Notes under the pieces: generated by a model
Told to the model about the DNA's origin: nothing
The model's input: only the letters and a program-made list of their open reading frames with translations
Database searches by the model: none
Source of the DNA: Sulfitobacter sp. HGT1
GTDB lineage: Bacteria; Pseudomonadota; Alphaproteobacteria; Rhodobacterales; Rhodobacteraceae
NCBI RefSeq assembly: GCF_013282155.1
Contig: NZ_BLWI01000002.1
Location: forward strand, 248,001 to 312,000
Direction of reading: 5' to 3'
Length of the DNA: 64,000 nucleotides
In this document: piece by piece, positions 25,110 to 34,312 of the stretch
How the letters are laid out: the number at the start of each line of letters is the position of its first letter
How positions within the stretch are numbered: position 1 is the stretch's first letter
Program-made: the position numbers and the translations under genes

Positions 25110-25556
25110 ATGCGTGCTTTGCTCCAACGGGCCGACCAAGCCTCCGTTACCGTAGACGGCAAAATCATTGGCCAGATCGACGCAGGCCTGCTGATCTTTG
25201 TCTGCGCCATGCCGGGCGACACGCAAACCACGGGTGCCGCCCTTGCCGCGAAAATCGCCAAATTGCGCCTGTTCAAAGACGACGATGGCAAAATGAACCT
25301 GAGCCTTGCGCAAACCGGCGGCAGCGCCCTGATCGTCAGCCAGTTCACCCTTGCCGCCGATACATCGCGCGGCACGCGCCCCGGCTTTTCCTATGCCGCG
25401 AAACCGGACGCCGCAAAAGCGCTCTATCTTGACTTTATCACCAGCATGACCGCCCTCGGCATTCCCACCCGAACCGGTGAATTCGGCGCAGACATGTCGG
25501 TCGCGCTCACCAACGATGGCCCCGTCACGATCTGGCTCGACACAGAGAATCCGTAA
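25110..25556 (+). CDS. dtd: D-aminoacyl-tRNA deacylase
   Basis: A 148-residue homodimeric proofreading enzyme that removes D-amino acids from t[26 protein letters not shown] at the N-terminus and the two active-site motifs [17 protein letters not shown] near 80 and [11 protein letters not shown] near 135 are those of DTD. The frame is open upstream, but ATG 25110-25112 lies right after the nitroreductase stop and matches the family start. It converges with the type I secretion locus. Confidence 0.96.
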   Translation: MRALLQRADQASVTVDGKIIGQIDAGLLIFVCAMPGDTQTTGAALAAKIAKLRLFKDDDGKMNLSLAQTGGSALIVSQFTLAADTSRGTRPGFSYAAKPDAAKALYLDFITSMTALGIPTRTGEFGADMSVALTNDGPVTIWLDTENP

Positions 25557-25664
25557 CTGCGGTCCCCTCTTCTCTGGCTCAAAAATATCCTTGTGGGACA
25601 GTTGATTGTTGCACCATTGGCCAAGTCCGATGGATGACGGTGCAGCCAGCCCCCATGCGCGGCC

Positions 25665-26855
25665 TCAAGGCTCGCGAAACGCCTCTTTGGATTTATACAG
25701 CGGCTTCAACAGATACTGCAAAACCGTCTTCGATCCGGTGTGCAGTTCAACACTTGCCTGCATGCCCGGCCGGATTTGCAGCGACGCCTGACGCGGTGTC
25801 AGGTGCTGCGTATCGACCTGCAAGGTGACCTTGTAATGCGGATCGCCATCAGGATTGCGCGACCGCTCGTCCTTGAACGTATCTGCCGAAATCAGCTTTA
25901 CCGTGCCCTTGAGCGTGCCATAGATCGTGTAATCATAGGCCGACAGCTTGACCGTCGCCTCTTGGCCCGGACGTACACCGGCGATGTTTTCGGGCTTCAC
26001 GCGGGCCTCTACGAACAGTTCTTCGTCCAGCGGGATGATCTGCAAGATTTCCTCGCCGGGGCGCACGACGCCGCCGATGGTTGTGACGCTCAGGTTATTG
26101 ACAATCCCGCGCAAGGGGCTGGTCAGAATGGTGCGGTTCAACTGGTCGGTGCTGGATTTCAGGTTCTGCTTGAGCGTGGCAAGTTCTTTCAACACGTCCG
26201 AATATTCCTGCGCGCGGTCCAGTTCGGTGCCGGTGGTGATCTCGTCCAGCTTGATCCGCGCATCGGCATGGACCTTGCGCGCGCGGGTGACCTCGATCAG
26301 CGACACGATCTTTTTCTTCAGCATATTTTCCAACAGCTCGCGTTCTTTGGCGGCTTCGGTCAACACGCGCTTGGCCCCGTCAGAGCGGGACACGAAATCG
26401 GATTGCCGCGCTTTCAGCAACGCCCGCTCTGAGGCAACAATGCTGGGGGTGCGCTGCGCAAACTCGTCCGGCACGTCAAAGTCGAACTGCCCGGCCAGTT
26501 CCGCCTCAAGACGCATACGGCGGATCTCAAAAGCGCTGATCTGGTCTTGCAGATCATCCACCGAGGATTGGAACTGGGTGCCATGCAGCCGCGCCAGAAC
26601 ATCGCCTTTTTCAACGATATCGCCCTCGCCCACGGCAAGTTCAGCCAGAATGCCGCCTTCGAGGTTCTGGATGATCTGCGGGCGCGAGCTTGAGATCATC
26701 GACCCTTCGGCGCGCACGATCTCGTCCACCCAAGCGAATGCGGCCCATAGAATGAACAGCAACACCGTGGCCCCACACAGCCAGATCACCATGGATGGCC
26801 CCCGCATAGTGTCGTTCATCTGCGCGCCCAGAGTGGTGGTGCTGGCATTGCTCAT
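25665..26855 (-). CDS. type I secretion membrane-fusion protein, HlyD family
   Basis: A 396-residue inner-membrane adaptor: a short cytosolic N-terminus, one membrane helix (about residues 20-42), a first lipoyl half (about 60-100), a long coiled-coil (about 100-240, rich in E, R and A), a second lipoyl half and a beta-barrel with LTSPLRGIVNNLSVTTIGGVVRPGEEIL near 260, the family signature. It would bridge the ABC transporter and the TolC-like pore. The start MSNASTTTL (26853-26855) overlaps the ABC gene stop as ATGA. It is the last gene of the secretion operon. Confidence 0.93.
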   Translation of the reverse strand: MSNASTTTLGAQMNDTMRGPSMVIWLCGATVLLFILWAAFAWVDEIVRAEGSMISSSRPQIIQNLEGGILAELAVGEGDIVEKGDVLARLHGTQFQSSVDDLQDQISAFEIRRMRLEAELAGQFDFDVPDEFAQRTPSIVASERALLKARQSDFVSRSDGAKRVLTEAAKERELLENMLKKKIVSLIEVTRARKVHADARIKLDEITTGTELDRAQEYSDVLKELATLKQNLKSSTDQLNRTILTSPLRGIVNNLSVTTIGGVVRPGEEILQIIPLDEELFVEARVKPENIAGVRPGQEATVKLSAYDYTIYGTLKGTVKLISADTFKDERSRNPDGDPHYKVTLQVDTQHLTPRQASLQIRPGMQASVELHTGSKTVLQYLLKPLYKSKEAFREP

Positions 26856-29074
26856 GCGAGAGTTCCTGTTTTGCCGGCCAGATGCGCCAGTACTTTGTCT
26901 TTCGGGCCATCCACTGTCATGCGACCGTCTTGCAAAACCAGCGTGCGGGTGGTCAGCGCCAGAATGGGGGCGCGGTGCGTGGCGATGATGGCCGTCCGCC
27001 CTTCCATCCATGTGTGCAGGCGCGATACCAGTGTCGCTTCAAGCTTTTGATCCAGTGCTGCGGTCGGTTCATCCAGCAGGCAGATGGCAGGGTCTTGCAA
27101 CCACAACCGCGCCCAGCCGATCGACTGACGCTGGCCGATGGACAGGCCCGCGCCCGCATCCTTGATCTCAAGGTCGAGCCCCTTGTGATGGTTCTTGACG
27201 AAGGGACCAAGCCCCGCAAAATCAAGCGCCGCCAACAGGCGGTCGTCGTCGCGTTCCAGCATGGTCAGGTTCAGGTTGTCCCGCAGACTGCCCGAAAACA
27301 GCCGCACGTCCTGGCCCAGATACCCGATCAGACGGCGCAGGTCGCGCGGTTCGATCTGGGTCATTTCGGTGCCGTCGATCAGAACACGGCCCTCGGTCGG
27401 GGCATAAAGCCCGCTGAGCAATTTCAGCAGCGACGACTTGCCCGACCCGTTGGCCCCCAGCACGGCCACATGCTGGCCCGGCTGGATCATCATCGCTTTG
27501 ATCTCGAGCGTGGGCGCGCCGTCATCTTCGTAGCGAAAGATCACGTCGCGCAGTTCATATTGGCCTTTGAGCTTTTCGCGGCGCAGGTATGTGCGGTCTT
27601 CGGCGGCGTCCTGGGGGGCAGCGACAATGGCGTCCAGCCCGTCCAGCGCCCCTTTGACATTGCCCCAGCGGGCCATCGTGCCCGAAAGCTGGGTCAGCGG
27701 CCCCAAGGTGCGGCCCGTCAGGATGCCGACGGCGATGATGGACCCGACAGTGAACTGCCCGGCAAACACCAGATAGGTGCCCACGATCACAGCCGCCACA
27801 TAGGTGGCCTGCTGGATGCCCTGGCTCCAGAACGTCAGGAAAGACGACAGCTTGCGTTGCTCGGAGGATTTGACCGATGCCAATGTGTTCAGCTCGGTCC
27901 ACAGGCGCATGATGCGGTCTTCGGCGCGTTGGGTTTTGACCGTGTCGAGCTCAAAGATCGCCTCGTGCAGCAACCGCGAGGATTTGGCCGATGCGCCTTG
28001 GGTTTCCTGCGTCAGCTGGATCGCCTTCTTTTGCAAAAAGAAACCGGGGATCAGCATCAGGATACCACCCAGAACCAGCACCCAGACCACGTTGCCCGCA
28101 ATGCTGGCCACAAGGAACAGAAACACAAAGATAAACGGAATGTCGGCGATTGTGCCGATGGTCGAGGCGGTAAAGAATTCACGCACCGACCCGAATTCGC
28201 GCATTGCGGAAAACAACTGGTTCGGGGCCTGACCGCCGTGGTCCGACCGCATCCCCAGCAGGCGGCGCATCAGGATATCCTGGACCGACAGCTCAATCTG
28301 GCGACCTGCCCCGTCCATCAACCGCGCCCGCGCCATCTTGAGGAAAGATTCCATCAGCAGCGCCAGACCGGCACCCGCAGCCAACACCCAAAGCGTCGCC
28401 TCGGACTGGTGGGGGATGACGCGGTCATAGACCTGAAGGGAAAACAGCGCCACGGCCACCGCCAGCAGGTTGGCCACAAACGATCCCATTGCGACTTCGA
28501 TCAACTGGCGGCGGAAACGCGGAAACTGCCCCCAGAACCAATGTTCCTTGATGCTGTCGGTTTTGTGGGTTTTGGCGACAGTCTTGAGAGACGCTTCGGC
28601 GCGGACAACCAGACCGGCAAAGAAGGGCTTGAAATCAGTGATCGGCACCATCGCGCGGTTGTCCGTGCAGGTCGTGTCATACAAGATCAGATCGCCCCGC
28701 GACTGCCCCATGACCAGCAGCACCTGCCCCGATGTCATATAGGCCAAAGCGGGCCAAAGATCCTTTGACACCCCGCCAACGCGGCTGACCTGCGTCAGCA
28801 ACCCAACGTTTTGCATGCCTTTGGCAATTGCGTCGGCTTCCTGATCCGCCTGCGCGCCCTCGACCGTATTGGCGGCAATCGTCTCGAACACATCGCGGGC
28901 GGTGGTTTCGACCCCCAACAGCCCCGCATAGGTCGCGGCCAGTGATGCGCGCGCCATCAGCCGGTCTTCCAGACGGTTGACGTTTTCCGCCTTGGGTAGC
29001 GGGGCGTTTGCCGCCCTAAGGCGACCCTGATTGCCGTTGGTGATTGTCAGCGTAAAGGTCGGCTTCTGGGTCAA
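26852..29074 (-). CDS. type I secretion ABC transporter (LapB/RtxB type)
   Basis: A 740-residue fused permease/ATPase. Residues 1 to about 155 resemble a C39-like peptidase domain without the catalytic cysteine (a CLD), which in relatives holds the substrate rather than cutting it. Six membrane helices lie at about 190-460. The nucleotide-binding domain has Walker A GANGSGKSS near 525, signature LSIGQRQ near 640 and Walker B ICLLDEPTA. The start is TTG, overlapping the TolC stop as TTGA. Position between the TolC and HlyD genes and downstream of the adhesin shows that the adhesin is its substrate. Confidence 0.93.
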   Translation of the reverse strand: MTQKPTFTLTITNGNQGRLRAANAPLPKAENVNRLEDRLMARASLAATYAGLLGVETTARDVFETIAANTVEGAQADQEADAIAKGMQNVGLLTQVSRVGGVSKDLWPALAYMTSGQVLLVMGQSRGDLILYDTTCTDNRAMVPITDFKPFFAGLVVRAEASLKTVAKTHKTDSIKEHWFWGQFPRFRRQLIEVAMGSFVANLLAVAVALFSLQVYDRVIPHQSEATLWVLAAGAGLALLMESFLKMARARLMDGAGRQIELSVQDILMRRLLGMRSDHGGQAPNQLFSAMREFGSVREFFTASTIGTIADIPFIFVFLFLVASIAGNVVWVLVLGGILMLIPGFFLQKKAIQLTQETQGASAKSSRLLHEAIFELDTVKTQRAEDRIMRLWTELNTLASVKSSEQRKLSSFLTFWSQGIQQATYVAAVIVGTYLVFAGQFTVGSIIAVGILTGRTLGPLTQLSGTMARWGNVKGALDGLDAIVAAPQDAAEDRTYLRREKLKGQYELRDVIFRYEDDGAPTLEIKAMMIQPGQHVAVLGANGSGKSSLLKLLSGLYAPTEGRVLIDGTEMTQIEPRDLRRLIGYLGQDVRLFSGSLRDNLNLTMLERDDDRLLAALDFAGLGPFVKNHHKGLDLEIKDAGAGLSIGQRQSIGWARLWLQDPAICLLDEPTAALDQKLEATLVSRLHTWMEGRTAIIATHRAPILALTTRTLVLQDGRMTVDGPKDKVLAHLAGKTGTLA

Positions 29075-30393
29075 ATCGCGCTCCCGTCGGCCAGCACGCC
29101 CTGAATCTGGGCCATCTCGATGCGCAGGCGCACCACGTCATATTTCAGCACGACCTGCGATTGTTGCTGGCGGGCATAGGTTTCATAGACCCCGACAACA
29201 TCCATCACCTGACGCTGGCCCGCATCATATTGTTCTTGAAAGATATCCAGGTTCCGCTTGGCCTGCGCTGCAAGGGTCGCCGCTTCGTCGGCCTGACGGG
29301 TTTTGGCGCTGATCTGCTTTTCCAGACGGCGCAGGTTGCGGTTTGAATCCTCGACCGCCTGACGCACCTTCCGGGTCGAGGTTTCCTCGGCCAATGCAGT
29401 CGCCTCGAGCGATGCTTTGGTGCCAAAGCCCAGCAATTGGTCGGAACTGACGGTCAGCCCCAGATTGCTGCCTTCGCCAATGGTGCCGCCTGCGGACAAA
29501 CCGGGCAGCTTTCCGGCGCGTTCCACCTTGGCGGCCGCAATGGAGCGGGTTTTTTCGGCCTCGGCGCGCACCACGATCAAAGGCGCGCCCGCAAAGGCAT
29601 CGACGGGAATTTCAGGCACGCCGCGCAGGTCTGTCAGCGGCTGGATCGACATGGCGTTCAGCTCCGACAGCGAAGTGGCTTCCCGCTCGACCGCGGCCTC
29701 ATAGCTGGCGCGTATTTCCGAGAGTTTCTGGCGCAGGATGGTGAGGTCGGACATATCGGACACGCCGCCCTTGACCCGTTCCTGCATGACCCATTCGAAA
29801 TGGGTCATATCCTTGAGCGTCGCCTTGCCAAGCGTCGCGTTTTCGCGTGCTTCGGCAGCGGCGGTATAAAGCTTGAGCGCCGTTGCCACGCGTTTGTTGG
29901 TATCTTGGGCCAGTGAGACAGCGGCCACTTCGACATCGGCGACCGCAAATTCGCGTTCGCCCTTGCGGCGGCCATTGTCGAACAACACCTGATCAACAAC
30001 CAGATTGGCCGCGAGCGAGCCCAGCGATGTCAGGCTGATCTGGGGACCGATCTTGGGCAGCCAGTTCTTGCTTGCCGCCTCGGACCGCAAGGTCGCTGCG
30101 CGCAATTCCGCTTCGGCCGTGCGGCTGTTGGCAGCCAATACGGATGCGGCGACCGTGTCCGATACGCTGCCCTTTGGCAAAACCGAAAACCGCAGGGCCA
30201 GCCCTTGGATGATCTGGCTGTCTGCGGTCACTTTTTCTGCATAGGTCGGTTTGATGTTTTGCGACGCATTGGGGGTCTTGAACCGCGCAACCATATCGGC
30301 CGGGGCAAATCCGCCCCCGATGTCTGACATGCAGCCAGACAGGGCCAGCGCCATTGCGCACATGCCCCCTGCCCTATTCAGTTTCTGCCCCAT
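29071..30393 (-). CDS. TolC-family outer-membrane channel of the type I secretion system
   Basis: A 440-residue outer-membrane efflux protein. The signal region ends ALSGC (Cys at about residue 21), so it may be lipidated. Two long helical repeats follow (EAELRAATLRSEAASKNWLPKIGPQISL near 95 and the second around 300-380), with the usual TolC beta-strand segments (LVVDQVLFDNGRRKGEREFAVADV near 135 and LLGFGTKASLEATAL near 315). It is 83 bp downstream of the adhesin gene and coupled to the ABC gene, so it is a dedicated component. Confidence 0.9.
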   Translation of the reverse strand: MGQKLNRAGGMCAMALALSGCMSDIGGGFAPADMVARFKTPNASQNIKPTYAEKVTADSQIIQGLALRFSVLPKGSVSDTVAASVLAANSRTAEAELRAATLRSEAASKNWLPKIGPQISLTSLGSLAANLVVDQVLFDNGRRKGEREFAVADVEVAAVSLAQDTNKRVATALKLYTAAAEARENATLGKATLKDMTHFEWVMQERVKGGVSDMSDLTILRQKLSEIRASYEAAVEREATSLSELNAMSIQPLTDLRGVPEIPVDAFAGAPLIVVRAEAEKTRSIAAAKVERAGKLPGLSAGGTIGEGSNLGLTVSSDQLLGFGTKASLEATALAEETSTRKVRQAVEDSNRNLRRLEKQISAKTRQADEAATLAAQAKRNLDIFQEQYDAGQRQVMDVVGVYETYARQQQSQVVLKYDVVRLRIEMAQIQGVLADGSAI

Positions 30394-30430
30394 TCGCCTG
30401 CCCTTAACGTGCCGGTTTTTTTGTTTTGTC

Positions 30431-30459
30431 GGCGCGGGAGGGTCATTGCCCCCCGCGCC
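30431..30459 (-). promoter_or_regulatory. stem-loop between the adhesin and TolC genes
   Basis: GGCGCGGG (30431-30438) pairs with CCCGCGCC (30452-30459), with further pairs inside. On the minus strand no U-run follows, so it probably stabilises the adhesin mRNA or lowers expression of the downstream transport genes rather than terminating fully. Confidence 0.5.
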
Positions 30460-30476
30460 CTAGCCTTGTGCCGGCC

Positions 30477-33400
30477 TTAGATTACGACATTGATGTCGTC
30501 GTCGATCATCAACGTGCCTTCGGTGCCCAGCGAATAGATATCGTAGGTCTGGCCGTCCTTGACCTCGGATCCGGTGCGTGTTGCCCCGGTGATTGTGACC
30601 GTGTCATCGTTGTGACCGTTCACAACCAGAGTGTTGGTATTGCTGGAAAGATTGACCAACGCCGCCTCGGTAATGGTCAGCTGCGCTTCTTCTGCAAACT
30701 GAAGGTCCACCGTTTCGATGTTGAAATTGGCAAGGTTCGGGTTGGTCAAACCAAGCTGCGTATTTGCGCTTTCATCATCCAGCGCAAGATAGGTACCAGA
30801 GAAGTTTCCAGCTGCATCTGTCGCCGTGACGATCAGGTCGGACCCGTCCGGAACATCCGAGTTGAAGTAGAAATTCGTCTCGTTCAGGAAGTCGTTGTCC
30901 AGCGTATCGGCCTGAACCTCGGTGATGGATTTATCCGCGTGGATCTGGTGCACCGCGAGGCTGTCATCGCTTTGCTCGGTCGAAATGGCGCGGATACCGT
31001 CGCCATCGCGGGTGTAGGATTCAATTACCGGACCGTCTGGCGCATAGGTATCAATCGCCAGCGTATCGCTGATTGAATCAATGTTGCCCACATGGTCGGT
31101 CGCCGTGACCGAGATATCTGCATCATAGGTACCGGGACGGATGTTCGCAGGCGGGATTGTCACGCTCCAGTTGCCCGAAGCATCGACATTGGCGGTATAG
31201 TTGGTGCCGTCAAAATTGACCACAACGGTCGACCCCACTTCGACCTGACCGTTCAGATCAATGCCGATCGCGGCTTCGCGGGCGCTGACAACACCGTCGG
31301 TGCCGCCCGCCTGGTTCATATCAAGCGGATCAACAACCGTGTCGATCAACACGGCATGGCTCGCTGTGGCAGAGTTGCCGGCCCGGTCAATTGCCTTGAC
31401 CGAAACGGTGGTGTTGATCGTGCCCTGCGGTACCTGACCGGGTGCAAAGGTCACCGCCCAGTTGCCATTGGCGTCAACCGTGCCGTTGGCAGATGCGTTG
31501 CCAAGCGTGATGACCACGGACGACCCGATTTCGGATGTCCCGGTCACCAGAACGCCACCATTGGCCAGACGCTCTGCGCCACTGACGATATTGTCGCCCT
31601 CGACCGTGTTCAGCGACAGGTTATCGACGCGAGTGTCAACCTGAACGCTGTCGGTGGCAGAGCGGCTGTTGCCGGCTGCATCGGTCGTGACTGCCGTGAT
31701 GTTGGCGGTATAAACCCCTTGGGCCACCTCGCCTGCGGCATAATAGGATGTCCACTGGCCGTTTGCGTCAGCACGGACGGTGTGGGAAACACCCGCCAAT
31801 GTCACGGTCACGAATGCGCCCGCATCCGCGGTGCCGGAGATCGCCACGCCATCGCTGGCTTCTGCCGCGTTGACCACATCGTCGCCCTCGACCGGGGTCG
31901 GGCTGATCGTCAGCAGGCCTGCTTCGGTATCGACAGAAACCGATTGCGTGATGCTGCGGCTGTTGCCTGCCTTGTCCGTCGCGGTTGCCACGATGGAACT
32001 GGCATAGGTGCCGGATGGAATGTCGCCCGGCGCAAAGGTCACCGACCAGTTGCCGCTTTGGTCGACGGTGGCCATATGCGTTGCATTGCCCATCTGGACC
32101 GAAACGGTCGAACCCGCCTCGACGCGGCCGGTCATGACCAGACCTTGACCCGCCTCGGCAGCGTTGATGGTCGCGTCGGACCCGCCTGCCTGATTGGTAA
32201 AGGAAAGGCTGTTAACAAAGGTGTCGATTTCGATCTGCCCCGTCGCGATCGAGCTGTTGCCCGCCGCATCGGTCGCAACGGCGGTGACTGTTGCCGTTGT
32301 CTCGCCCGCAGGGATTTCGTTGGTCGCAAATTGCGCAGTCCAGCTGCCATCAGCCGCAACCGTTGCAGGATGGGTGGCAAAGCCAAAGGTGACCTGTACC
32401 GTCGATCCGGGTTGTGCCGTGCCTGTCAGGGTCACGCCATCGCCGCGCTCTGCCGCGTTGATGGTGCCGTCGCCCGCCGCGCTGTCATCCGCAACGGAAA
32501 CTTCGGACACTGTATCAACAACCAGCTTTTCGGTGGTGGTGGTTGCGTTGCCGAATGTATCGGTTGTGACGATCGTGACATCGCTGACGTATTCGCCGCC
32601 CTGCAAAGTGCCCGACTGCCATGTTGCCGACCACGCGCCATTGCCGCCGACTGTTGCCGTGCGGGTCACACCGCCGACTGTCAGTTCAACCGTGGAACCC
32701 GGCTCGCCCGTGCCGCTGATGGTCACGCCATTGCTAAAAGAAGCCGCGTTAAAGCTGTCGCCGGCCCCTTGCGTGCCAGATGTCACAACGACCGTCGGGG
32801 CCACCGTGTCAACAACCAGCGTTTCGGTTGTGATGGCAGAGTTTCCGAATTGGTCGGTCGATTTGATCGTGACTTCGGATTGGTATTCGCCGCCCTGCAA
32901 CGCGCCGTTTTCATAGGTCACAGACCATGCGCCGTTTTCGCCGACAGTGGTGGAACGCGTCACACCACCAACGGTAACGTCGATGGTGGACCCCGCTTCG
33001 CCGGTGCCATTGATCGTCACACCCTGGGCAAAGCTTTCACCGTTAAAGTAGTCGGACACGCTTTGCGTGCCTTCAGATACGGTTATCGTCGGGGCCGTTG
33101 TGTCGATCACGAATGTCGGGCCATCCAGCGTGGTGGTCGCCCCGCCTGTGGTTACTTCGACAACGGCTTCGTAATTGCCATCCGCCGGGAAGTTGTCGCC
33201 GGTAAAGACGGCTTCGAATGTGCCATCGGTACCGATCGTGGTTTCGACTTGCTTGTCGCCAATGGTCACAACGACGTCAGCGCCCGGTTCACCACCGCCT
33301 GTGACTGTCACCGTTTTGTCAGCGCCGTCACCACCGACTGTAGAAGCCGATTCAGGTTCGTTCACGAATGGGGCCGCGACAGACCCGCCGCCACCACCAC

Positions 33401-33944
33401 CGCCGCCGCCGCCAATCACAGCCGCACCACCGACAACCGCCGCCGCAGTCGCAGCCGCAGCACCGCCGCCGCCAATCAAACCAGCGCCCAGCAGAGGCGC
33501 TGCAAGCATCGACACTTCGTCGTCGCCGCCGCCGACCATGCCACCGGGGGCCGTCACCATATCCGTACGGCCAAGATAGATCAGATCATCCGAAGGGCTC
33601 CACTTGCCCCATTGTTCGGTCGGACCGTATTGCGCGTGCAGGCTGCCGCCCTCGCCCTCGATAAAGGCGACTTCGTTCAAATAGCCATCGGACGAGACAA
33701 ACAGACGGTTTGCCGCGCCCGTCTCGTTAAAATAGTTTTCAATTGTAATGACTGACCCGTCGGCCATGGTCATGACCAGATCATTTCCTGCCCGCTGCTG
33801 GGACAAGAAATCGGTTTGACGCAGGTTAAGGGAAATTTCCTGTCCGGCTTGCGCCTGGATCACATGGAACTTGGAGCCATCGGCTACCGTGCCACGTTGC
33901 AATGCGCCCGCTTGATCGCGAACGACGAAATCTATCGTCTTCAT
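30477..33944 (-). CDS. large Ig-like-repeat adhesin exported by the adjacent type I system (BapA-like)
   Basis: A 1155-residue surface protein. Residues 1-125 form a BapA-prefix-like domain (MKTIDFVVRDQAGALQRG, DGSVITIENYF, GWSPSDDLIYLG-type end). A glycine/alanine-rich hydrophobic stretch follows (about 135-190, including a run of glycines). Eight to nine bacterial Ig-like repeats of about 97 residues occupy 200-1060, each with a GSTV-x-VT-x-G core and a D-x-AGN-S turn before a VDT linker. The end (about 1060-1155: LVVNGHNDDTVTITGA, GQTYDIYSLG, LMIDDDINVVI) is the kind of C-terminal secretion signal seen in BapA/LapA proteins. I see no RTX nonapeptides and no N-terminal signal peptide. Likely role: biofilm or surface attachment. 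Confidence 0.85.
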   Translation of the reverse strand: MKTIDFVVRDQAGALQRGTVADGSKFHVIQAQAGQEISLNLRQTDFLSQQRAGNDLVMTMADGSVITIENYFNETGAANRLFVSSDGYLNEVAFIEGEGGSLHAQYGPTEQWGKWSPSDDLIYLGRTDMVTAPGGMVGGGDDEVSMLAAPLLGAGLIGGGGAAAATAAAVVGGAAVIGGGGGGGGGGSVAAPFVNEPESASTVGGDGADKTVTVTGGGEPGADVVVTIGDKQVETTIGTDGTFEAVFTGDNFPADGNYEAVVEVTTGGATTTLDGPTFVIDTTAPTITVSEGTQSVSDYFNGESFAQGVTINGTGEAGSTIDVTVGGVTRSTTVGENGAWSVTYENGALQGGEYQSEVTIKSTDQFGNSAITTETLVVDTVAPTVVVTSGTQGAGDSFNAASFSNGVTISGTGEPGSTVELTVGGVTRTATVGGNGAWSATWQSGTLQGGEYVSDVTIVTTDTFGNATTTTEKLVVDTVSEVSVADDSAAGDGTINAAERGDGVTLTGTAQPGSTVQVTFGFATHPATVAADGSWTAQFATNEIPAGETTATVTAVATDAAGNSSIATGQIEIDTFVNSLSFTNQAGGSDATINAAEAGQGLVMTGRVEAGSTVSVQMGNATHMATVDQSGNWSVTFAPGDIPSGTYASSIVATATDKAGNSRSITQSVSVDTEAGLLTISPTPVEGDDVVNAAEASDGVAISGTADAGAFVTVTLAGVSHTVRADANGQWTSYYAAGEVAQGVYTANITAVTTDAAGNSRSATDSVQVDTRVDNLSLNTVEGDNIVSGAERLANGGVLVTGTSEIGSSVVITLGNASANGTVDANGNWAVTFAPGQVPQGTINTTVSVKAIDRAGNSATASHAVLIDTVVDPLDMNQAGGTDGVVSAREAAIGIDLNGQVEVGSTVVVNFDGTNYTANVDASGNWSVTIPPANIRPGTYDADISVTATDHVGNIDSISDTLAIDTYAPDGPVIESYTRDGDGIRAISTEQSDDSLAVHQIHADKSITEVQADTLDNDFLNETNFYFNSDVPDGSDLIVTATDAAGNFSGTYLALDDESANTQLGLTNPNLANFNIETVDLQFAEEAQLTITEAALVNLSSNTNTLVVNGHNDDTVTITGATRTGSEVKDGQTYDIYSLGTEGTLMIDDDINVVI

Positions 33945-34312
33945 AATATCACCGCTCTACCTCGATGCCCGTTCTTTGCGGATCACCTGGTTATTTTATT
34001 GACTGCCGGTTCGTTTAATCCAACCGTGCAGACGCCTGATCGTACTCGCGTTAAGCGCGAATATGTTATTGTTTTTCATTCTATATTTATTAGCTCCCAA
34101 ATGCCAACTTTAAATTCATTTTGCCTTATTACCGACTTATTTTTATGTGCACAGGGGCCACAGTTTCCACCCATGCGGGAAAGTCGCCGAACAGCCCAAG
34201 CCGCGCCCTGTTGCCGACCGGATTGGCGGGTCGTTCATCATTGTCGAAAGCCTTGGGGTTTCCCTTCAGCAATTTGTTGACAAGCGTAACAAGTCGCCGC
34301 AACGCTGACGGC
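33945..34312. other. AT-rich divergent region upstream of the adhesin operon
   Basis: 368 bp between the adhesin start and the CocE-type hydrolase start. The part near the adhesin (33980-34140) is AT-rich and would hold its promoter. An inverted repeat TCGCG-TTAAG-CGCGA lies at 34046-34060. The part near the hydrolase has TTGACA at 34276-34281 but no convincing -10. No gene is apparent; an open frame that extends the hydrolase upstream has no ribosome binding site. Confidence 0.45.

Noticed and set aside
25576-25605. CAAAAATATCC-containing stretch between dtd and hlyD
   Set aside because: It resembles an extragenic motif I associate with Rhodobacteraceae, but only one copy occurs here and no clear symmetry supports a separate feature.
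26882-28768. 628-codon plus-strand frame opposite the secretion ABC gene
   Set aside because: Composition (Q, R, H and G-rich, no domain) and complete overlap with a well-supported ABC transporter mark it as a GC-rich shadow frame.
31000-33000. Periodic repeats that could be read as a CRISPR or tandem array
   Set aside because: The period is about 290 bp and matches coding Ig-like domains with diverged sequence; no short direct repeats with unique spacers exist anywhere in the window.
33367-33480. GC-rich run of CCGCC/CCACC triplets as a possible regulatory or fragile repeat
   Set aside because: It encodes the glycine/alanine-rich linker of the adhesin and needs no other explanation.
31092-33755. 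887-codon open frame on the plus strand opposite the adhesin
   Set aside because: It is the antisense shadow of the Ig-like repeats. Its product is repetitive in step with the adhesin repeats, rich in R, C and H, and has no ribosome binding site or recognisable domain.
34121-34312. 64-residue N-terminal extension of the CocE-type hydrolase
   Set aside because: No ribosome binding site, atypical composition, and the family starts close to MKTSSNAPL.
34276-34312. TTGACA upstream of the CocE-type gene as a promoter
   Set aside because: No -10 element with acceptable spacing follows before the start codon.
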